The notes under the pieces are model-generated. The model had not been told where the DNA came from. It made no database searches and was given only the letters and a program-made list of their open reading frames with translations. From assembly GCA_903834765.1 (NCBI GenBank), contig CAILKE010000070.1, positions 1 to 49,198 on the forward strand: 49,198 nt of DNA, written 5' to 3'. Shown piece after piece: positions 18,186-24,670 of the stretch (position 1 is its first letter; every line of letters begins with the position of its first letter). The position numbers and the translations under genes were made by a program. This stretch comes from an uncultured Bacteroidota bacterium (GTDB lineage Bacteria > Bacteroidota > Bacteroidia > B-17B0 > Aurantibacillaceae).

Positions 18186-18333
18186 TTAGCATAATTAGCA
18201 TAATACCTAGCCTTTATGGATTTAGAATCAAATAAACTGGAAAGTAGTGATTAAACTCACACACTTTAAGATTAAAATCACACATTAAGATGAATATATA
18301 GCATAACTTAGCATAATAATAAAATTAACATAA
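18186..18333. promoter_or_regulatory. Iterated TTAGCATAA motif in front of the response regulator
   Basis: An exact tandem pair TTAGCATAA occurs at 18186-18194 and 18195-18203. A third exact copy is at 18308-18316. Variants are ATAGCATAA at 18298-18306 and TTAACATAA at 18325-18333. The last lies 17 bases before the start codon. The copies flank the FNR-like dyads and could be sites for a second regulator or part of the promoter. Confidence 0.4.
18246..18290. promoter_or_regulatory. Tandem FNR/CRP-like dyads, probable autoregulatory site
   Basis: AGTGATTAAACTCACA (18246-18261) fits GTGA-N6-TCAC. A weaker copy AGATTAAAATCACA lies exactly 21 bases (two helical turns) further on. The 20-base stretches from 18251 and 18272 are recognisable direct repeats. 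Both are 60-104 bases before the response-regulator ATG. Confidence 0.45.
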
Positions 18334-18349
18334 TATTAAAAAACATAGT

Positions 18350-19414
18350 ATGACAAAAAATGTATTAATAATTGAGGATAGTGATGATGTTAGAGAGAAC
18401 ATGAAAGAAATACTCGAACTTTCAAGCTACAAGGTTCATACAGCTTGTAATGGTATAGAAGGATTAGAAATGGTTCGTAAAAATTCTCCAGATATTATCC
18501 TTTGTGATGTTATGATGCCAGAGTTAGATGGATATGGCGTTTTGAGAGGTCTATCAAATAATCCAAAAACTAAAAATATCCCATTTATCTTTGTTACTGC
18601 TAAATCTGAGAAACAAGATTTTAGAACAGGTATGGATCTTGGTGCCGACGATTATCTTACGAAACCCTTTAATGGCAATGACTTACTAAGTTTAGTGAGC
18701 GCAAGATTAAAAAAAGCGGAAATAATAAGCGAATTATTAAAATATAATAGTAATGATTTAGAAGACTTTTTATTAAATCCAGATATTTCAATTGATAACA
18801 TTTATAACATTAGTGATAAAATCATTCCGAAAAAAATAAAAAAGAAAGAAATTCTTTTTTTAGAAGGAGATTCAGCTAAATACTTGTACTTCCTTGTTTC
18901 AGGTAAAATAAAAACATTCAAAACCAATGAACAAGGTAAAGAATATATAACCCAAGTTCATAAAGAAAAAGATTTTTTTGGCTATTCATCATTGCTTGAA
19001 ACTAACATCTATCAAGATACAGCTATTGCCATTGAAGAATCTGAAGTAGCATCCATTACTAAACAAGATTTTCATCAGTTACTCTTGTCTAACAATGAAC
19101 TATATACGAAGTTTATTAAATTCATAACTTCAGATCTTACTGAAACACACGAAAAATTAATTAAGTTAGCATACGATTCTGCGCGCAAAAGAGTAGCTGA
19201 ATCAATATTATACTTAGCTAAAAAATACCATCCTATTTTAGAAAATAATATTTCATTTTCAGTATGCAGAGATGATATATCTTCTATTTCTGGGGTTTCA
19301 CCTGAATCTGTAAGTAGAAATTTAACAGACTTACGTTCAGAAAAATTAATTGAGTTACAAAATGGAAAAGTAAAAATCCTTGATGTAAAAAAGTTAGCAA
19401 ACCTAAAGAATTAA
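18350..19414 (+). CDS. Response regulator with CRP/FNR-type output (REC-cNMP-HTH fusion)
   Basis: 354 aa. Receiver domain (about 1-120) with the acidic pair D10/D12-13, phosphoacceptor D53, T83 and K105 all present. A cyclic-nucleotide-binding-type beta barrel follows (about 155-260), then a long helix and a Crp-type winged helix (about 275-350). The recognition helix reads SPESVSRNL, with E319, S322 and R323 in the spacing of FNR (E-x-x-S-R), which reads TTGAT half sites. There is no N-terminal cysteine cluster, so input is by phosphorylation and not by an Fe-S centre. No histidine kinase is adjacent. FNR-like dyads occur in its own promoter and in front of several neighbours, so it is the best candidate to control this island. 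Confidence 0.9.
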   Translation: MTKNVLIIEDSDDVRENMKEILELSSYKVHTACNGIEGLEMVRKNSPDIILCDVMMPELDGYGVLRGLSNNPKTKNIPFIFVTAKSEKQDFRTGMDLGADDYLTKPFNGNDLLSLVSARLKKAEIISELLKYNSNDLEDFLLNPDISIDNIYNISDKIIPKKIKKKEILFLEGDSAKYLYFLVSGKIKTFKTNEQGKEYITQVHKEKDFFGYSSLLETNIYQDTAIAIEESEVASITKQDFHQLLLSNNELYTKFIKFITSDLTETHEKLIKLAYDSARKRVAESILYLAKKYHPILENNISFSVCRDDISSISGVSPESVSRNLTDLRSEKLIELQNGKVKILDVKKLANLKN

Positions 19415-19432
19415 ACATTCATTCAGATTACC

Positions 19433-19651
19433 ATGAGCTTTCCGAAACAAAAACCAGACATTGAGACTATCCCTCGGACTAATCCTGTGAAACCAATTGA
19501 ACCTGAAATTATTCCAGAGCCAGCAAAAACAGAACCAAATCCACATATACCTGAAATTAAACCAAATCCTATACCTGAAATCGAACCATTAAATATACCT
19601 GAAATCAATCCAGAACCTTCGCCAGGAATAGAACCAGATAAAGAAGAATAA
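19433..19651 (+). CDS. Pro/Glu-rich small protein with PEI repeats
   Basis: 72 aa. After MSFPKQKPD the protein is made almost wholly of short Pro-Glu-Ile/Pro-Asn units such as IPEIKPNPIPEIEP and ends in an acidic tail. It should be extended or disordered. It starts 18 bases after the response regulator stop, so is very likely cotranscribed. Similar Pro-rich small proteins occur in other Bacteroidota, but I know of no function. The antisense frame is also open because of the repeats but would encode an unlikely Gly/Ser/Ile polymer. Confidence 0.65.
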   Translation: MSFPKQKPDIETIPRTNPVKPIEPEIIPEPAKTEPNPHIPEIKPNPIPEIEPLNIPEINPEPSPGIEPDKEE

Positions 19652-19690
19652 ATTTACTATACTAAACAGTTAGACTTAAATAAAAATTCT

Positions 19691-20098
19691 ATGAAAATAT
19701 TTTTGACAATAATTCTTGCCTTGTCAATATGCAATGCAAATGCACAAGATACCATTAGTAATATTAGTGGCCCTCATGGAGGAAGAATAAAATCTATTCA
19801 AAATTACAACATAGAAGTATTAGGAACCTATCACAGAGTTATTACTTATTTATTTGATAAAGATTTAAAGCCAATTTCAAACAAAGGTATTAATGGAAAT
19901 ATATTATTTTTTTATGCTGATAATGCCAGCTTAAATATAAAATTAAAACCATACGAAATTAATGGTTTCTATGCTGAAATATCTGCGACCGATTATTATT
20001 ATTGCGTAGTAAATTTAAGTATTTATGGGAAGACAATATCTTCAAAATTTGATAATTTATCGCAATTAGCAGAAAAAGAAAATAAAATAAAAAAATAG
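19691..20098 (+). CDS. Small secreted protein with GPHGG motif, unknown function
   Basis: 135 aa. Cleavable signal peptide of about 19 residues ending NANAQ. The mature protein begins with an SGPHGG segment (about 26-31), followed by beta-rich stretches with YLFDKDLKPISNKGI and a C-terminal Lys/Glu tail. The fold looks like a small periplasmic beta-sandwich. I have the impression that short GPHGG proteins recur in Bacteroidota beside metal or stress genes, but I cannot name a family. It follows the Pro-rich gene by 39 bases, so may be part of the response-regulator transcript. Confidence 0.65.
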   Translation: MKIFLTIILALSICNANAQDTISNISGPHGGRIKSIQNYNIEVLGTYHRVITYLFDKDLKPISNKGINGNILFFYADNASLNIKLKPYEINGFYAEISATDYYYCVVNLSIYGKTISSKFDNLSQLAEKENKIKK

Positions 20099-20120
20099 CA
20101 TTTAATAAACTGTAAAATAA

Positions 20121-20381
20121 TTAAAAGCATTTGATGGGGTTTCCATATAAATCAAAACCAATGCCGTCCATATCAGAATATACATCCTCGTCTATTACTG
20201 AATAATCATTCAAATAATTATATGGCTCTGGTAGGCATTTATTCATTTCATTATTATTTTGAAATTCACTTTCCATAAAATTATTTATTTTTTGACGAAG
20301 TTTATTGAAAGATGAATATATCATATCTGATAATCTACGTTTACGTATTTCGGAAATTCTTAATTGCTTTTTCATAATCAA
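20121..20381 (-). CDS. Hypothetical protein, 86 aa
   Basis: No family recognised. The N-terminal half is basic and helical (RISEIRKRRLSDMIYSSFNK), and the C-terminal half is acidic with a DMDGIGFDLYGNPIKCF end. Mixed composition and few rare codons make it look like a real protein and not an AT-rich artefact. Start may be the first ATG or the one two codons later. It is convergent with the GPHGG gene and divergent from the nitroreductase. Confidence 0.5.
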   Translation of the reverse strand: MIMKKQLRISEIRKRRLSDMIYSSFNKLRQKINNFMESEFQNNNEMNKCLPEPYNYLNDYSVIDEDVYSDMDGIGFDLYGNPIKCF

Positions 20382-20690
20382 ATTATTTAATACGTTTTTA
20401 TTGTTTTATGTAAAGTACTTTATAGATAAATAATTCTATTGAGAATAAGTCATTTATCAATTCAAGTAATTGTAATTCATCATTTTATTCTTTATTACTA
20501 ATTTATTTCATAACAATATTAAACAAGAAATAAAGCTAATACTAAGTCAATCATCACATTAAGGCGTGATAGAAATCAAATTTGAAAAAACACAAAGAGA
20601 GTTCACTTATAATAATGAGAAGCATCATTTAATAATGTTACTTGGGTAATTAACTTCGTGGATAATAGAAACTGTATAGCAAATAATATT
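20382..20690. other. 309-base divergent intergenic region
   Basis: Between the 86-aa gene and the nitroreductase. It contains an FNR-like dyad at 20566-20579, and ATCAC/GTGAT arms around it at 20553-20570. Otherwise AT-rich with no gene or terminator that I can support. Confidence 0.5.
20566..20579. promoter_or_regulatory. FNR-like dyad upstream of nitroreductase
   Basis: GTGATAGAAATCAA holds a perfect TGAT-N4-ATCA core and differs from the site before the CBS gene in only a few bases. It is about 112 bases upstream of the chosen nitroreductase start. Confidence 0.45.
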
Positions 20691-21338
20691 ATGAATAACA
20701 ATATATCAGAATTAGTTGAAATAAAACAAACAGATAAAATTTGTATAAGCGATGTTTTAAAAAAAATATTTGAAAGGAGATCTGTCAGAAAATATAGCAC
20801 CAAAGAAGTAACGAAAGATTTGATAGAACAAATACTAGCTGCAGGTAAAATGGCACCTTCAGCAATGAATAAACAACCTTGGAGATTTTATGTTATGTTA
20901 AATAAAGAGGATATTAATTTATTTTCAAAAGAAATCCTTAAAGCCGGATTAAAAAGTATTCCTCAAATGGGAATCAAAAATTTAATCAATACTATAGTTT
21001 CTGGCATTAGTCAATTATCACATGGGATTGATTTTTTTAAAGATAAAGATCCTATTTTTCATGGAGCGCCAGTAGTTATTTTCATCACAGCTCCAAAATA
21101 TGACGAATGGGCAAGTTTAGATATAGGTATGTGTTCTCAAAATATGATGCTAGCAGCAAAATCTTTAGGTATAGATAGCTGTCCGATTGGATTTGGAAAA
21201 TTCGTTGAAAAAACTCCACATTACAGTAAATTAGGAATTCCCTTAAGTGAACAAGTGCATCTAGCAATCATTTTTGGTTATGGAGAAGAATCTCCATTAA
21301 ATCCTAAAAGAACTAATCATAACGTTTTTTATAAATAA
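20691..21338 (+). CDS. Nitroreductase-family FMN oxidoreductase
   Basis: 215 aa from the ATG at 20691; a GTG 11 codons earlier is possible but adds only unconserved residues. The FMN-binding signature RRSVRKY (29-35) and APSAMNKQPWRF (about 55-66) are clear. SCPIGFG and the C-terminal FGYGEE segment match the flavin-binding C-terminal half. The family uses NAD(P)H to reduce nitroaromatics, quinones or flavins; the natural substrate cannot be read from the sequence. It lies in the stress island with an FNR-like site upstream, which fits control by low oxygen or redox state. Confidence 0.9.
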   Translation: MNNNISELVEIKQTDKICISDVLKKIFERRSVRKYSTKEVTKDLIEQILAAGKMAPSAMNKQPWRFYVMLNKEDINLFSKEILKAGLKSIPQMGIKNLINTIVSGISQLSHGIDFFKDKDPIFHGAPVVIFITAPKYDEWASLDIGMCSQNMMLAAKSLGIDSCPIGFGKFVEKTPHYSKLGIPLSEQVHLAIIFGYGEESPLNPKRTNHNVFYK

Positions 21339-21349
21339 CATATATTTTT

Positions 21350-21363
21350 TTGATTAGAATCAT
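21350..21363. promoter_or_regulatory. FNR-like dyad upstream of coiled-coil lipoprotein
   Basis: TTGATTAGAATCAT holds a perfect TGAT-N4-ATCA core with a TTGAT left half like the FNR consensus. It is 77 bases before the lipoprotein ATG and 12 bases after the nitroreductase stop. Confidence 0.45.
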
Positions 21364-21439
21364 TTTGGCCAATGAGATTACACATGGTTTTGCCTAACAT
21401 TTATCTGTTTTTTTGTCCTAAATTTTATAAACATAAAAG

Positions 21440-22303
21440 ATGAAAAATAATGTATTTATAATTATGATAGCACTTTCAATTGTTGCTTGTAATACAAAAC
21501 CACAAACAGATAATGTAGCCGAACGAGAAAGAGATTCCCTTCAAATTATGGTCAATCAGCGCGATTCAAAAATACGGGAATTCTTAGCTTCATTTGTAGA
21601 CATTGAGCATACATTAGATTCCATAAATATAAAACAAAAAAATATTTACTTAAAAACAGAAAAGCCAAGTGATGTCAAAGCTGGAATTGTTGATGATATT
21701 AATAGAGAAATTTCAGCTATTAATTCCTTAATGGATAAAAATAGAAAAAAAATATCTGACTTAAATTCTCGGTTAAAAAATTCTGGTGGTAAAAATAAAG
21801 AATTGGAAGATGCTATAAAAACATTGAATCAGCAATTATCTCAAAAACAAGAAGAGATAGTTGAGATGAATTCAAAGTTAAACATTTTAAATGCTGAAAT
21901 CATGCAACTTCAAGCTTCAGTAGGATTTCTAAGTGTAGAAAATGCAACGCAAACTGACATGATTGTAACAGAAACTGCAGAACTTCATAAAGCCTTTTAC
22001 ATTATTGGTACCTCTAAAGATCTTGAAAACGAAAATATTATTGATAAAAAAGGAGGATTACTAGGGATTGGGAAAACGAAAGATCTAAGTAATAATTTCG
22101 ATGCGAAAAAATTTACACAAATTGATTATACACAACTTATTTCGATTGAAATTAATAGCAAAAAAGCAGAAATTATTACTACACATCCTACAAGTTCTTA
22201 TCGTTTAGAAAAAGATAAAAACCTTATTAAAAACTTAATTATACTAGATGCCAAAGAGTTTTGGAGCGCTTCAAAATACCTTGTAATAATTAAAGGTTCT
22301 TAA
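21440..22303 (+). CDS. Coiled-coil lipoprotein
   Basis: 287 aa. Lipobox with C17 (SIVAC) after a short hydrophobic segment. Residues about 25-165 are a heptad-rich coiled coil containing Asn/Gln/Lys-rich stretches, and the last 110 residues are a globular domain with GGLLGIGKTKDL and THPTSSYRLEK. The general plan matches Bacteroidota periplasmic lipoproteins often annotated only as hypothetical, sometimes found near stress genes. Preceded by an FNR-like dyad; probably the first gene of a unit with the next lipoprotein (39-base gap). Confidence 0.7.
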   Translation: MKNNVFIIMIALSIVACNTKPQTDNVAERERDSLQIMVNQRDSKIREFLASFVDIEHTLDSINIKQKNIYLKTEKPSDVKAGIVDDINREISAINSLMDKNRKKISDLNSRLKNSGGKNKELEDAIKTLNQQLSQKQEEIVEMNSKLNILNAEIMQLQASVGFLSVENATQTDMIVTETAELHKAFYIIGTSKDLENENIIDKKGGLLGIGKTKDLSNNFDAKKFTQIDYTQLISIEINSKKAEIITTHPTSSYRLEKDKNLIKNLIILDAKEFWSASKYLVIIKGS

Positions 22304-22342
22304 TTGTATAAATAATACCATATTCAAAATATATTCTAAAAT

Positions 22343-22843
22343 ATGAGAAAAATTTTAAAATTAATCGCACTGATTTCATCAACAGCTATCATAATTTCAT
22401 GCAACACCCAAAACAAAGAAAAGGAGCATGATTTAAAAATGGTTAGATCTGAAAAAACAGTAGGCATAAACCCTCAAACAAAAACTAAAGTAAACAAGCA
22501 ATTAGATTCTAAAGGAAATATTGTTAAGTTTGACTCTACATACTCTTATTATTATACATCAAAGGGTGTTGATTCATCGAAAGTTAAACTTGATACAATT
22601 ATTAAAGAATTCAAATCGTTTTATTCTTACAATATCGCATTTGGATTTAATAAACGCATGAACGATATATTTTTAGCAGATACTTTATTCAAATATGATT
22701 TTTTAAATCATGACTATTTCATAAAACGTTTTGAATTAAATGCAATTAAATTGAAAGAATTATTCCGTGAAATGGATTCACTTAAATCTAATTATTTGAA
22801 ACTAATTCATACTGAAAAGCACTCACATAAGAGGAAAAACTAA
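22343..22843 (+). CDS. Small lipoprotein, unknown function
   Basis: 166 aa with a lipobox ending at C20 (IIISC). The mature part is polar, with the segment LDSKGNIVKFDSTYSYYYTSKG and a FLADTLFKYDF block, then a helical C-terminus. No family recognised. It follows the coiled-coil lipoprotein closely on the same strand and precedes the UspA gene by about 106 bases. Confidence 0.65.
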   Translation: MRKILKLIALISSTAIIISCNTQNKEKEHDLKMVRSEKTVGINPQTKTKVNKQLDSKGNIVKFDSTYSYYYTSKGVDSSKVKLDTIIKEFKSFYSYNIAFGFNKRMNDIFLADTLFKYDFLNHDYFIKRFELNAIKLKELFREMDSLKSNYLKLIHTEKHSHKRKN

Positions 22844-22949
22844 AACAAGGCATCATCGTAATTATGAGTTATGTAAAATTATCTTATGACTCGCTTCTTA
22901 AATAAGCCACTTTGCAGTTTATACACTAGTATATTTTAAATACATTTAA

Positions 22950-23789
22950 ATGAAAACTATTCTTGTCCCAACTGATTTCTCAGTAAATGCAGAGAATGCC
23001 TTACACTTTGCTATTATATTAGCCAAGCAACAAAAAGCAACATTAATCTTGCTTCATGTTTATCAAATGCCCATAGCAGTTTCACCTGTACCTTTTAATT
23101 TATTAATCCTCGAAAAAGAAGAAGCTAAAGAGAATGCTACAACTAAACTAAGAACACTTAGCGCCCAAATTGATCATGCTGGTGGAATTTCATATGAGTA
23201 CCTTCTTGAAGAAGGAGAAACCGTTGAAGCTATATCAAATATTGTTAAAGTTAAAAATGTTGATTTAATTGTTATGGGAACAAAAGGTGCAAGCGGTTTA
23301 GCTGGCGTTATTTTTGGGAGTATTGCAACAAGTGTTATTGAAAAAGTAACTTGCCCTGTAATGTCTATACCAGAAAGAACTTCCTTGATAAAACCTATCA
23401 AAAAAATAACTTATGCAACTGATTATAATACAAATGATAATCTTATCATAGGAAAAATAATTGAAATAGCCGAACCCATAAATGCACAGGTAACTATTAT
23501 TCATATTTCCGGATCTGAAATTTCACCTAATGAAGAATCTAAATTAAGGAGCAGTTTTATGAAAAAAGTAAATGACGTTATTAGTTATAACAACATATCG
23601 TTTCAAATGCTTCATGGACAAGACGTGGAAGAGCAGTTAGAAAAATATATAGCAGATGAATCAACAGACATCCTAATTTTAGCTACTCATCACCGAAGCT
23701 TTTTTGATCGTCTTTTCGAAAAAAGTATTACCAAGGATCTTGCACTTAAGGCAACTATTCCTTTGGTAGCCTTTCACTATAATAATTAA
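22950..23789 (+). CDS. Tandem universal stress protein (UspA family)
   Basis: 279 aa with two Usp domains (about 1-142 and 150-279). The first has the ATP-binding motif G-x2-G-x9-G-S (G110, G113, G123, S124), so it should bind ATP. In the second the loop is altered (THHRSFFDRLFEKS), so it probably does not bind in the same way. Tandem Usps are common in Bacteroidota stress and anaerobic regulons, often with CRP/FNR-type regulators as here. No FNR-like site was found directly upstream; readthrough from the lipoprotein genes is possible. Confidence 0.9.
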   Translation: MKTILVPTDFSVNAENALHFAIILAKQQKATLILLHVYQMPIAVSPVPFNLLILEKEEAKENATTKLRTLSAQIDHAGGISYEYLLEEGETVEAISNIVKVKNVDLIVMGTKGASGLAGVIFGSIATSVIEKVTCPVMSIPERTSLIKPIKKITYATDYNTNDNLIIGKIIEIAEPINAQVTIIHISGSEISPNEESKLRSSFMKKVNDVISYNNISFQMLHGQDVEEQLEKYIADESTDILILATHHRSFFDRLFEKSITKDLALKATIPLVAFHYNN

Positions 23790-23795
23790 CCATTG

Positions 23796-23831
23796 ATAAA
23801 GTTTATTAATTATCAATAAACTTTATTTTTA
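23796..23831. terminator. Intrinsic terminator between UspA and the convergent 78-aa gene
   Basis: ATAAAGTTTATT (23796-23807) pairs perfectly with AATAAACTTTAT (23815-23826) around a 7-base loop and is followed by five T. The stem is AT-rich but 12 bp long. It may serve both convergent genes. Confidence 0.6.
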
Positions 23832-23832
23832 A

Positions 23833-24069
23833 TTAATTTTCCCACCACTTTATAGTGAGTTTTGTATGTTTTTCTAAAACAGGATTAACCACATTGTAGC
23901 TTAGTTTCATTTCTGTGGATTGCTCTAGCCAACTATCTGCCAAAAGTTTATGATCAGGCTTATTAAATTTATTAAGCAATGCTTGAACATCTTTATTTAA
24001 AGTAATGTTGTTGCGAACGATTAAATGCTTATTTGCTTTAGTTTTTTTATTTTTAGACTGAATTTTCAT
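23833..24069 (-). CDS. Hypothetical protein, 78 aa
   Basis: Start taken at the ATG at 24069 (MKIQSK); five more codons are open upstream. The protein is basic at the N-terminus and contains LNKDVQALLNKFNKPDHKLLADSWLEQST and a TIKWWEN end. No family recognised. It is convergent with UspA and shares its terminator. Composition looks protein-like. Confidence 0.5.
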   Translation of the reverse strand: MKIQSKNKKTKANKHLIVRNNITLNKDVQALLNKFNKPDHKLLADSWLEQSTEMKLSYNVVNPVLEKHTKLTIKWWEN

Positions 24070-24173
24070 ATAATAGATTAACAATTATTATAGCACAAAA
24101 TTAAACTTCATAACTTCAACTAATAATTCCTAAGTATTACCAAATCATTAAATATTAAAAGTCCCATTTATAA

Positions 24174-24569
24174 TTAGAGATCACTATTTATGCTTTCTAT
24201 TTGACTGCAAAGCCTTTCTATGAGCATACTAATAATGCGTTTATTCATTTCTTTTTTATTTTGAGTATAAAATTGAAATTCATTTATAGAAAATAACGCT
24301 ACGATTATACCCAAATAAAATTGTTTGAATTGAATATTGGTTTTAAATAAATTATTGATTTGAGCGACTTTTAAATGATGCTTAAGCAATACAAATTCGA
24401 TTTTGTTTTCGATGATAAACTGCTCAAAATATTGAAGAATAATCTCATTTTGAAACTTAAGTATAGGTCGTAAAGTTACATTTTGAAAAGTTTCGTTTAA
24501 TGAAGCACTAGTATTATCACTTTGTATCTTAGGTAATATGCTTTTTATTTGTTTATCTCGAGTATCCAT
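24174..24569 (-). CDS. Small helical protein of a Bacteroidota family sometimes labelled glyoxalase
   Basis: 131 aa, all-helical by composition. Segments TLRPILKFQNEIILQYF, LGIIVALFSINEFQFY and NKRIISMLIERL match, as I remember it, a short family common in Bacteroidota which databases sometimes call glyoxalase. No glyoxalase metal site (His/Glu set) is visible, so I would not use that name. Function unknown. No signal peptide. It stands alone between the 78-aa gene and the DUF5686 gene. Confidence 0.6.
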   Translation of the reverse strand: MDTRDKQIKSILPKIQSDNTSASLNETFQNVTLRPILKFQNEIILQYFEQFIIENKIEFVLLKHHLKVAQINNLFKTNIQFKQFYLGIIVALFSINEFQFYTQNKKEMNKRIISMLIERLCSQIESINSDL

Positions 24570-24670
24570 AGTAATTTATTGAATTCCGTTTTTATAAAGG
24601 AGGAAGGCCATTCCCATTATTAATGTTTGTTGAAAATAAAACAACCTACACTTAGGTTATTGTAAGCGCA

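Larger units (their letters stand above)
17975..18349. other. 375-base divergent regulatory region, no gene seen
   Basis: Lies between the divergent esterase (minus) and response-regulator (plus) genes. It contains three FNR-like dyads and five copies of a TTAGCATAA-like motif, listed separately. Very AT-rich; no open frame longer than about 11 codons with an ATG was noticed. This is the densest regulatory-looking region in the window. Confidence 0.6.

Noticed and set aside
19423-19608. Antisense frame rich in Gly, Ser and Ile
   Set aside because: It is the mirror of the Pro/Glu/Ile repeat codons of the 72-aa gene on the plus strand.
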